The notes beneath the pieces were generated by a model. The model did no database searches and had not been told where the DNA came from. It saw only the letters and a program-made list of their open reading frames with translations. A stretch of 64,000 bases of DNA, taken from Gautieria morchelliformis. Its lineage: Eukaryota; Basidiomycota; Agaricomycetes; Gomphales; Gomphaceae. The stretch lies in assembly GCA_015179125.1 (NCBI GenBank), contig WHVA01000381.1, forward strand, positions 49,972 through 113,971. The letters run 5' to 3'. This document shows positions 54,584 through 64,000 of the stretch, one piece after another (the first letter of the stretch is position 1; each line of letters begins with the position of its first letter). The position numbers and the translations under genes were made by a program.

Positions 54584-55795
54584 TTACAGCTGTTTTGGGT
54601 ACATAGGGCAGAGTCTGAAATACATGCTGCCCAGTGCTGCTCGAAAAGATCAAGCTGTATCTCCACAGCAATTGATGATTAAGGGTTGGTACTTTGTATA
54701 TATTCTGTACTATGTAGTAGCTACCCTCTGATATACAAAACCTGGCTTATTCTGAGTTATTGAATATTTGGATAATTTCACTTATATGCATCATTATGCA
54801 CTCAAATTCTGTTACGTATCGAGATTTCCACTAAGTTGGAACTGGAAAGGACAGCAGCTTCAACTTATAGGTTGCACCCCCGATTAACTATCGTCCTAAG
54901 TATTTCGGAACTGAGTCGGAAGCCGGAAAGTACTGAACCAAAGGTTTGGTCGGAACTTGGGTCGGAACCGAGGCGGAAGCCGGAAAGACGGAAAGCGGAG
55001 TGACTGAGATCTTGCTAGACTCGCTGTGCTAAGAACAGGAGATGGAGCAAAGGAAATCAAGTATCGAAGGCGATTATCTGATTGCAGAATAACAGACATA
55101 CATGAGGGGTTTTTATACAAAGCGCAGAACAACAAGTAATGGTGTGGTACTAAGCAAATTCCGGAGGAAGCGGAGGTCGAGTACAATGTGTGGGAACTAA
55201 CTGTTGGGAACAATGGGACTACAAGGGGGGTTCAGGGTAAGGTAGAACAATGGCAAAGAACAAGGGGTCGGGAAAACATATCTGACAACGAACTACAAGG
55301 GTGACCGGATATATGGTTTTGATGAACGATGAAGCGGGTCCGGTGGGTCCGAGTAATAGAGTCGAAAGAACAGGGGAATAGAACAATGGGCGGAATGTCG
55401 GAAATGTCGGAGGGGTGGAACGTGTTGCGGAAATATCGGAGGGGCGGAAGATGTGGCGGAACTGAGGGTCGGAAGTTGGAAATGAACGGTCGTAACAAAT
55501 TCCTTCAGTAAGGTCTGTAACTTTCTCAGATTATAGTAATATACATGTATAAATGTTGGAAATAGAAAACAATGATGTAATCTCCAGGTTATGGAAGGGG
55601 GAGGGGTGCATGTCTGTTTGCCTTCTCCCAGCCTTTTTAGCCTTCTACATAGCCAAAGCCTCAGGTTTAAGGACTTAAATATATATAACCTCTATATATA
55701 CCCTAATTACATTGATGTGACAGTACCTTGCTTCATCTGCAAGTCTTGCCAGCATGATATCGTGACAGTTGCGCGACCGCCATCAGGTGACCGCT
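54584..55795 (+). repeat. Dispersed repeat B, copy 2, interrupted by a solo LTR
   Basis: 54584-54809 and 55498-55795 together match 30098-30620. The interruption is the solo LTR at 54810-55497. Confidence 0.75.
54810..55497 (-). mobile_element. Solo LTR of family A (688 bp), TSD AATTC
   Basis: Same termini as element A (TGTTACG...CGTAACA) and high identity over the shared parts, plus a middle block not present in the A LTRs, suggesting a longer subfamily. AATTC flanks both sides (54805-54809, 55498-55502), and the intact copy of the host repeat at 30319-30323 has a single AATTC, a pre-insertion site. Confidence 0.9.
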
Positions 55796-55862
55796 ACACG
55801 CCACGTAGTGACCTCCATCGCTGCGTTCAACACATACTAAGCTTCATTCTAATCGCTTCATT

Positions 55863-57032
55863 ATGGCTGGTATCAAGAAGAAAACTGCTAAAGCTCTCAC
55901 ACCTTTGGAGCCGCCCCCTGAAAACAACCCCAAAAGTCGTCAGTGCGACACACTTGACACTGCCCTTATCATCAAAGGCAGGCGCAGCCGTACTCCCTCC
56001 ATTCGAATGCGTGAGGGAAGCATACCTCCTATCAAGATACCTCCTCCATCAAAGAGGAATGGTGCCATCAATGCGTCCACTGAGGCTGGGTCAAAACCGC
56101 GTTCAACGGCCAAATCCAGGGCCAACGCCGAACCTAAAGTCCCCACCGCTACTCTCTCCACCACATCCAGAGCATCCAGTACTGTTGTCTCAGCCAAAGA
56201 ACCCACCTCCACAAAAACGTGCCAGGCCGCTGATATCGCAGGCAAGACGCACCTCAGCATGGTGCCTGAGGACGATGAGGACGAGCCCAACATCCCCATT
56301 GTGAACAATGGTCAGGGATACGCTGAGATACTCGACATCGGTGATGATGATATTGAGTATGTGGATGAGGAGGGAGTGTCTAGCAGCGATGATGATCGCG
56401 ACGGTATGACGGAACCCTCGCCATCTCCACCTCCAGCTCCAAAGAAGAAGGGCAAGGCTGTGAGCAAAGCCAATGCAGTGGCAAAGGATCCTTTGCCTGC
56501 CTGTGCATATTTTTCTTTCTTTTGTGTTTCCTTTTTTTCTTTTCTTATTTTATGCTTACTGACTAATTTTTTCATAGAAATGAAATTTTTTATACCGTTC
56601 CGTAACCAAATCGGGGTGATTGCTCATCGAACGCAGCTCGTCAATCCGATGAGCACTCTTGACGAGGTGAAGGGGACACTCCACTTCGTACTTGGCCTGT
56701 ATGCGATCTCCGAAGAGAAAAGGATCGGCCTTGTAACTCATTTCTACAAGGACCCAGCAAAGCGCTGCTTTGCGTTGGAGACTGAGGACGACTGGATGGC
56801 CTTGAAGGCCGAGTGGGTAAATCAGGTGGCGAAGAGGGGCGCGGAAGCCTGTATCGACATCGTTCTTCCCCCCAAGGTCAGCTCCCTTATGCTCTGCTTA
56901 TTTGTGCCATCCAGTGCATTCTACTTTGGCAAGGGAAGGGGGAAGACTTCCAGCATCGGCGTGGACCTGGCGATGAACCTGGACAATCCCCACCACTCAG
57001 TTGAGGCCGAACAGTTCGACCTGCGTGTGTAA
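55863..57032 (+). CDS. Unassigned protein with disordered N-terminus and PB1-like C-terminal region
   Basis: A 389-codon open frame beginning MAGIKKKTAKALTPLEPPPE. The N-terminal half is basic and Ser/Thr/Pro-rich with an acidic stretch (EILDIGDDDIEYVDEE) and a KKKGK tract. The segment ACAYFSFFCVSFFSFLILCL looks like a translated intron: a GTGCAT donor at 56503, a TACTGAC branch site and a TCATAG acceptor ending 56577 (75 nt, in frame). A second in-frame intron (56877-56933) is possible. After it, TLDEVKGTLHFVLGLYAISE and FALETEDDWMALKAEWVNQV resemble the ubiquitin-like/PB1-like fold seen in many uncharacterised Agaricomycete proteins. Repeat B lies directly upstream, as it does for the Tc1-type transposase, so this may be transposon-associated. 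Function unknown. Confidence 0.5.
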   Translation: MAGIKKKTAKALTPLEPPPENNPKSRQCDTLDTALIIKGRRSRTPSIRMREGSIPPIKIPPPSKRNGAINASTEAGSKPRSTAKSRANAEPKVPTATLSTTSRASSTVVSAKEPTSTKTCQAADIAGKTHLSMVPEDDEDEPNIPIVNNGQGYAEILDIGDDDIEYVDEEGVSSSDDDRDGMTEPSPSPPPAPKKKGKAVSKANAVAKDPLPACAYFSFFCVSFFSFLILCLLTNFFIEMKFFIPFRNQIGVIAHRTQLVNPMSTLDEVKGTLHFVLGLYAISEEKRIGLVTHFYKDPAKRCFALETEDDWMALKAEWVNQVAKRGAEACIDIVLPPKVSSLMLCLFVPSSAFYFGKGRGKTSSIGVDLAMNLDNPHHSVEAEQFDLRV

Positions 57033-57378
57033 ATAACCCGTGTATCTACATGTACATTAGTTATTACATAATCCCGGTGGGCCCCTTAGGGACCCACTGT
57101 ATAGTTTATGCGTGGGAACCGGCTAGCGGTCCCCATCGCATCTTACCCTTACACTGTCACTACGTAGCATCAGAATACCACACATTGGTCAAGTTCTGTC
57201 GTGCTCTTGTGACTTAAGGCTTAAGATAGACATCTTTACACCTTTTTGAACTATCCTGCGGTTGATCGCCATGCAACCAACCGATAGTGGATTCGAAGCA
57301 ATCTTGAAAAAGATCGCTACGTCAACGACTAACAATCGTTGAGACCCTCCAGTAGACCTTCTACTGTCGGCTGCGAGC
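57033..57378. other. Spacer before element N gag; possible LTR or leader
   Basis: No gene. Contains palindromic GGTGGGCCCCTTAGGGACCCAC (57077-57098, not fully perfect) and probably the leader, perhaps part of the 5' LTR, of element N, but no LTR boundary can be set because the other LTR lies outside the window. Confidence 0.35.
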
Positions 57379-60300
57379 ATGATGATTCCACGCAGTCGAA
57401 GACGGACACGAGCGACGAGCTCGAGGTCCACGCCCCAGGCGCAGCCCAGCGACACGACGGCTGACGCTATCCTGGACCAAGAGGACAGGACGATAGAAGA
57501 CAGAGAGATCGTAGATCTCACCGCCCTCGTCCCCTCAGTAGAGGACGAGGAAAACCCCGACCACGTCTCGTCGAGCGTGGCCGAAGAAGAGACGACGCCG
57601 GGCAACGAGCCGGCGCCGCCCCCCCATCTCCCTCTGCCCAAGGACAAAGGAAAGGGCAGAGAAGTCTCACCGTCGTCGGACGGTAGAGCACCAACGTCGA
57701 GGTGGGCACAGAGCCACGACTCAAACCGACGCTCACAAAGTAGAGCGACGACGATCGTCCCTGAAGGAGGACGATGGCAAAAGAGACGAGCCCCAGATGA
57801 TGGTCAGGACTCGGAATACTCGAGCTCTAGTCGCAAGAGCTCGAGGGCTCACGCCATCGACCACGAGATGGCAGAGGCACTGAACAAACAGGTGCAGGCT
57901 GCGCTGCACAGAAGTACGCTGACGCGCCACAAGCACGATCAGCCGGCATCGCAGCTTGACAACGCCGCCGCCGCCCTAATGGCAATCGGCAAGGAACTCC
58001 ACCAGGTGGAGGAGGTCAGGCTGCAAGACGCAGCCACGCTGGAGGATGTCCAGAAAGCACTCCGCCCACGCGGGGAACGCGATGCAACTCGTCCGAGCTC
58101 GTGACAGTCCGCAGCCAACGAACGCAGTTGCGACGTAGAAGACCCGTGCCGAAAGGAGCGAGACAAGCAGCGAATGCTGCCGCCAGCCGTCCCGGTCGAA
58201 CAGGACGTAAGGTTCAGGAACGAACCTCAGGAACAACTGGCTGCCCCAACGGACAGCCGTAAAAAGATCCAACAGATCGTTAGGGATCAGGTCGCCTCAG
58301 AGCCTGACTCCAAAACGATGACCGAGAGCTTAGAGCTCGAAGTCGCACATTGGCAGCGTAAGGAAGCCCCAGCCGCGCGCCGCCACACATGGGCACTCGA
58401 GCTACTAGCGAAGAATGCTGAAGAGACGGTGGCCCACAGCCACACCGCTCAGCTGCCCGACGAGCAGCTCACGCAAGCCGTACAGGACGCTGTATGGGAT
58501 CCTGCTTTGCTGGTCAAATAGGAGAAATTCCATGTATTTTCGATATAGTGACCTTAAAATATAGCATACAGGCTTTGCTATCATTGGGGATGATCTATTT
58601 AAACTTCCTCTAATTTCCTATCATTTTTTCGCCATTTTTAACGAAGTCCTTGGCCCAAAACACTTCTATTCTGTTGCAGCAGAGTTATGAATCCACATGT
58701 ATCCACAACTCTGCTTATTCAAACTCCGACGCGCGCGCGCCCGAACTCGAGCCTGTGGACACTTACGCGCCCACAAACTCTGGCCAACCTACCGGTTCAG
58801 ACTCAGCACTCTGGAAATAGCAATTTATTCCCAAGCCTCCACAACACAGTTTGTGCAATACAAACTCAGCCCAACCTATGCTACCATAGCAACAAGGCTG
58901 TGCCGTGCCATGACTACACTCCTAAAATAGAATTAGGGTCATGACTCACTGCCAAGCTGGAGTATTATTGGTCCAAAGTCTTGTGACTTGGGAAATGACT
59001 CCTGCATGACTCAGAGCCTGGCTCGGCACGTGACTCATGCTTGAACTCTGGCATATCATTGGCTGAGAGGCCTCTTACCAATGGAAGGCTGTGTTGAGCT
59101 AATCCTCTTTAAGAATAAGGGTGTATCTTATTCTTAGACGTGACTCATGCCTGACTCACTACCCCATTTCTGCATGACTCACCCCCTAAATCGTGGGCTG
59201 CGATTGGTCATCACGAGTTCTGACTCATTACCCTTTTTCACTCTGACTCACTACCCCATTTATGCATGACTCAGTGCATGACTCACTCCCTAATCGTGAA
59301 CCGCGATTGGCCAACACATGCTCTGACTCACTACCCCATTTCTGTGTGACTCAGTGCATGACTCACACCCTATTCGTGGACTGTGATTGGCCAACACATG
59401 CTCTGACTCACTACCCTTTTTCTCAATGACTCACTACCCTATTTCTTCGTGACTTATTCTAGTCTATTAATAGATAGTAGATACAATATAAAAGGAGGCC
59501 TTACTGCCCACCTTTCATCAGCCAATACATCATCATCTACTATCCACGTACCTCGTGTGACTTGCCAAGCTTGCACAGCTTACTAAGCTGCTAACCCCAG
59601 CTAGGGTTATTACACTTACTTAGTGTATTAATTCTCAGTTAAGTAGTTGCGTTTCTACTTAGCCACCCGGACTAACACTCCAGGTGAAATTCTGCAGAGT
59701 GAGTCTGACAATCAATTTCCTTGTCAATTAGCTCTCCAATACCCGAGACGAACTGATCAGTGACTTTCCTGTTCAGTGACTTTCACAAGTCACTTCTTAA
59801 ACCCTAGTCGCTCGTTTATTGCAGTGCATTGACGTTAATCGGGTCAGTCCACTTACAAACTCTCCTGTGAAGCCATTCCTATCTTTTTGGAATACTTGGA
59901 CCCCGATAGTCGTCCTCTAACCTACAGACTTTTAGTTTATTGTTCAGTGCTGCTAAAAAACGTATTGCCTTCCATCCGTATTAACTTGGACTAGTTTTTA
60001 CGCGGATTGAAACCAAGGTACAAATATTAAATTATTTCCGGAGTTGTGCTGCAGCATTGTTTAATATTCTTTGAGTTTCGTATACGACTCGTTCTGATAG
60101 ACCAAAGTGTTAGCTCTGACACCAAAGTCTTGAAGGGTTCCAAAACAGACGCACGGCAAGCGCGCGCAGCCTACAACAGCAGGCTACAGATCCGCAATGC
60201 GGGACTAACCGGGGACACCAGGCACAAAACGCCCCCGGAACCGAGAGCACAAAATGCTCCCAAGCCCGAGCCCGACCCGGGCCCGGGGCCCGTCAGGGCA

Positions 60301-63300
60301 TATAACAGCCTGCCCCGCGCGGCGTCACAACCGCGCGAGCGATCCATGACCCCAACGGAAGGCCAGGGAATCCCTGACCAGGCCGACGTCGTACCAATGG
60401 AGCCGTACGACGGGATCACACGGATGATCCGCGTGGCGTTAGCAGATGCCGCAGACACAGACCCGGAGAAGTCTGTGCTAGCGAAGGCCGGCGTAAAATT
60501 GGCCCACCCCGAGCCATATGCAGGGGGATCGGACCTCGAAGAGTTTGAAATCTTTGTGGCAGCCATCCTACGATGGCTAAAAATGAATTGCCTCCAAGGG
60601 CCAACCAGCATTGACACGCAGGTCGGCTATGTGGGCACTCGCCTCACCGGCGAAGCCCAGGAGTGGTTCCTTCGAAACGATGAATGCTTCGATCGCCAGG
60701 TCTGCAGCTGGACGCTGGAATCTGTGATGCAAGGCCTTCAAAAGAGGTTCCTGCACACACTGACATACCATCACGCATCGAATAAATTCGACATGGTCAT
60801 GCAAGGCATGAAAACCGTTCAGGAGATGCTGAACGAGCTCATGAAATACGCAGCACATATGATACAGCCACCAGACGATTACACGTTCCGGAGACGGTTC
60901 GTATCAGCGCTGCACGAAATGCTGCGCAACGAGGTCCTCAAAAAGGGCTATAATGCCGAGAGCAGCTCAATAGAGCAACTCTTCGAGACGGCCCGGATGA
61001 TCGAGGAGGCATCCCGATACAACATGGGGATGCGCCCCGCAGAAAGCGCAGCAGCAACGGCAAGTGCTTCCCGGCTCACAGGGAGCAAGCCGTTGACACA
61101 AACGGGCCTGACCAGGCCCAGCCTGTTCGCAAGAAGTGGAACAGGACTACGGCTACCGCCCTCACGCCCAGCACAAGCTGGACGCCCGCCTGAAGCTAAA
61201 CAGCCTCAAGCGTCAGGGTCATCCCCACGACCTGCCCCACCGACGAAAACGTCGGGCCGGCCCAACGACAGGCCCAGCGGCAGCCAAAGCAACTCCACAT
61301 GCTTTGAATGCGGCCAACCTGGCCACAAGAAGGCAGAGTGCCCCTGGCTTAGGTCCGGTATGAGGACAGCGGCCGTGAGGCACGACAATGAAGCCGAGGA
61401 TCCGGAAATGGATCTCGGTCAAAATTCTCTTCAACAAATTGATGAAGAGGGGGAGGGTGATCCCCAACCCAATGACACTCCGGACAACGGAGAGGCGCCC
61501 ACTGAAGAATGGGACCCAGAGCCGTCCCAATACTATGAATGGGACGAGGAGGTGGAAAATACCACCTACAGGTCCAGTGCAATCAGATTCGCGCTGGAAG
61601 ACGAGACCACCATGAAGGTTATGGCGGCACGCACATCGATCACGCCAGACAAGGCGGCCGAGCCGGCGTATCACCACCGAAGCAAACACAGGACGCGGCC
61701 AACGCGTCCGCGCAGTGAGAACCGTACCCTATCGGGGTACTGGGAAATAAACGGCGTAAAAGCCCACTGCCTGCTAGATAGTGGCAGCGAAGGGGTACTG
61801 CTGTCCCCCGAATTCACGTGAGCTACAGGGATGAAGACGTTCTCCCTGGAGCAACCAATCGCGCTGCACTAGCCTGCATAGGCAGCCCTTCCACGATCAA
61901 CTATGGAATGAACACGACCATCAAGTTTGGTCGTGGGACATACGACGAATATTTCGACGTAGCAAACGTCGAATATTACGACGCAATCTTAGGGACACCG
62001 TTCCTAAGGAGATTTGGCATAACCCTGGACTTCTCGAGCCCAGGGACGATTCGCAAGGGAAACGAGGTGATCCCCACGGGCAAGGTCTCATTCAACGACG
62101 ACGAATCGAGAACGAGGACAAAGGGCCACGGGTGAGCATGATCACCCAGGCGCCGAAGCCGAACCTGGCTCATTGAAGCCAGGAGGACGAGTTGCGAGAC
62201 AACTCGTCCTCGAACTCACCCTACAGCTGTAGGGAGAGACACTCTCACCTAAGGTGAAAGCGATGGGAAAGAGGAAAGCGGGCCGCGCGCCGCGGGACCT
62301 AATAGACGCCAACAGCGCCTAATGGCATCTAAGCCAACCACTACCATCATCCTCACGGATGATGACCTTCCTCGCCTCCGCGAGGAATGGATGGAAAGAA
62401 TCACTGACCTAGTCAGTGGAATTCCATTAGAACTCCCGCCACTGCGGGAGATCAACCATGAGATCAACCTCATCGATCCCAACAAGCACATGCGGTATCG
62501 ACTACCGAAATGCCCCAAACACTTCCGAGAGGAACTGTCAGCAAAGATAGAAGATACACCACTGCAAAGTGGTGGATTCCGGCAGTAGCCACAGGCAGTG
62601 CCCATGCTGTGTGTGCCGAAAAAGAATGGTACGTTGAGAACCGTCTTCGATCTGCGCCAGCAGAACAAGAACACGGTGAAGGACGTCACGCCCTTCCCGG
62701 ATCAAGATATCATATGCAGCGACATGGCTCGCTGCCAATATCGAACAAAACTCGATATGTCAGAAGCATACGAGCAGATCCGGATTCATCCAGATCACGT
62801 AGCAAAGACAACCTTTGCCACGATCCTCGGCACCTTCAGGAGCCAGGTGATACAGATGGGGGACTGTAACGCCCCATCAACATTCCAACGGCTGATGACA
62901 GCCATTTTCCGCGACTGCATAGGTCACTTCGTCCATGTATACATGGACGACATCTTCATATTCTCGCTCTCAATACAAGAGCATGAAGAGCACCTCTACA
63001 TCGTCTTTGACAGACTGAGGAAGAACCACCTCTTTCTGAGCAAGAAAAAGGTGGACCTCTACTCCATCCAAATGGAGTGCCTCGGCCATATGATCGATGG
63101 CAGAGGGTACATGCCGACGAGGATAAGATGCAATGCATCCGTGAGTGGCGCAGGCCACGGACGTTCAACGACGTCCAGCGTTTCCTCGGGCTGGTACAGT
63201 ATCTGGCACACTACATGCCAGATGTTAGCGCATATACCACCCCACTATCGTGCTGTGCGTGTAATAACCGTCCATTCGAGTGGACACCACTGCTCGACAA

Positions 63301-64000
63301 ATGCTGGCAAAGCATTAAGGCGTTGGCCTGTAAGGCCCCGATCCTGCGTCCAGTAGACACAAGGTGCCCAGAGCCGATCTGGGTGATCACCGACGGATCA
63401 AAAGCCAGCGTCGGTGCGGTCTACGGCCAAGGTCCTGACTGGCAAACTTGTTGACCAGCCGGCTTCTTGTCAAAGAAGTTCAGCATTGCTCAGCAACACT
63501 ACCGGACTCACGAGCACGAGACGATCGCGGTGCTCGAGGCTCTCATGAAATGGGAGGACAAACTGCTGGGGCGAAGGTTCACCCTCATCACAGACCACAA
63601 GGGGCTCGAGTACTTCAAGACCCAAAAGAGCCTATCTGACTGACAGGTCAGATGGTGGGAGTTTCTATCCGGTTCAATTTCAACACCGTTCATGTAGACG
63701 GTGTAGAGAACAAGGTAGCGGACTGCCTGTCGCACTACTACGAGAGCGACACGAGTGATGATAATCACCCGGACCACGTCTTCGTGAACGCGGATGCGCG
63801 TTTAGACCGGGACGGTAAGTTATTGCCACCGACCGGTATGTCGAGTTGCGAACAGCGGCGACAAGACGCTCTAAACGCCTCGCTGAGAAGGCAGAGGCGA
63901 GAGTAACGGAAGCAGCCACATTAAACGGGGGCTCACCAGAGCCCACGAATGTCGCCGCGTCCCGCGACGACGACGATGACGTCAGAGCCATCGCCACAGG
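57379..64000 (+). mobile_element. Element N: Ty3/gypsy element, 5' and central part, runs off right edge
   Basis: gag begins about 57379 (MIPRSRRRTRATSSRS), is interrupted by a solo LTR at 58491-60147 and resumes at 60153 with a capsid core (HPEPYAGGSDLEEFEIFVA, RLTGEAQEWFLRNDECF, ASNKFDMVMQGMKTVQEML) and a CCHC knuckle (CFECGQPGHKKAEC). Protease (AHCLLDSGSEGVLLSPEF) ends near 61820. RT (PMLCVPKKNGTLRTVFDLRQ, HVYMDDIFIFSLS) covers about 62598-63070 and RNase H (VITDGSKASVGAVYG) about 63080-63750. Integrase is not reached. Coding regions contain several breaks, so it is an old, inactive copy. Confidence 0.8.
58491..60147 (+). mobile_element. Solo LTR C (1657 bp), TSD GACGC, inside element N gag
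   Basis: TGTATGGGATCC at 58491 to GGGTTCCAAAACA at 60147, flanked by GACGC on both sides (58486-58490, 60148-60152). Highly similar to 32267-33828 in reverse orientation. A TATA-type box TATAAAAG lies at 59487-59494. Between 58930 and 59460 the motif TGACTCA/GTGACTCA recurs many times (GACTCACTACCC units), an AP-1/Gcn4-like sequence. Confidence 0.9.

Noticed and set aside
56877-56914. A 38-nt intron in the PB1-like gene
   Set aside because: Too short and out of phase; a 57-nt in-frame intron ending at 56933, or no intron, fits better.

Overview
The window looks like genomic DNA of a mushroom-forming basidiomycete (Agaricomycetes). The evidence is the combination of short (about 42-130 nt) GT-AG introns, a cerato-platanin, a basidiomycete-type seven-helix receptor, and DNA transposons of the Plavaka, Tnp2 (CACTA) and KDZ groups, which are typical of that class. 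No bacterial features (operons, Shine-Dalgarno sites, CRISPR arrays) and no convincing tRNA or rRNA gene were seen.

Layout. 1-2.6 kb is repeat: an LTR fragment, a long LTR-like repeat (family I) carrying a 550-bp solo LTR, and a KDZ-transposon relic. 3.4-17 kb is the host gene island: a decayed calpain/ZZ gene, a G-protein-coupled receptor with two apparent 7-nt micro-exons (6250-8521), an unassigned gene (10083-11448), a secreted cerato-platanin with a GC-AG intron (11842-12307), a multi-pass membrane protein (13513-14733) and an acidic/coiled-coil protein (from 15917). From 18.6 kb to the right edge the sequence is almost entirely mobile DNA, nested up to three deep.

Nesting order, fixed by 5-bp target-site duplications (TSDs). 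A Plavaka transposase gene (28241 to 20281, minus) is interrupted by a solo LTR (27557-28044, TSD TATAA) and, inside one of its introns, by an LTR-flanked unit with no recognisable gag-pol (20488-26436, TSD TCATC). A GTGATG-rich satellite (about 31.96-42.3 kb) is interrupted by a solo LTR (32267-33828, TSD GTGAT) and by a nearly complete, recent Ty3-type chromovirus 'A' (35000-42271, TSD TGATG). A broken gene with a SAM-like region ('gene J', minus) is split by a 912-bp TA-flanked MITE (42484-43395) and by Ty3-type element 'D' (43972-52016, TSD GGTGC). D itself contains a copia 3'-end fragment in one LTR (TSD CTAAT) and a solo LTR in pol (TSD AGGTC). At the right, a Ty3-type element 'N' (about 57.4 kb to beyond the window) has a 1657-bp solo LTR in gag (58491-60147, TSD GACGC). 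A second family-A solo LTR (54810-55497, TSD AATTC) sits in a repeat whose uninterrupted copy is present at 30.1-30.6 kb.

The most unusual signal is element A. Its whole length, coding regions and LTRs alike, is saturated with the pentamer CGGAA (TTCCG in the element's sense): by hand count about 105 on the plus strand and 30 on the minus strand in 7.3 kb, where about 14 in total would be expected by chance. Between integrase and the 3' LTR it carries, on the opposite strand, an open 401-codon frame with a long charged coiled coil and a cysteine cluster with exact Gal4-type Zn2Cys6 spacing, a fold known for reading CGG triplets. A self-recognition or anti-silencing module is a testable hypothesis; the functional link is inference.
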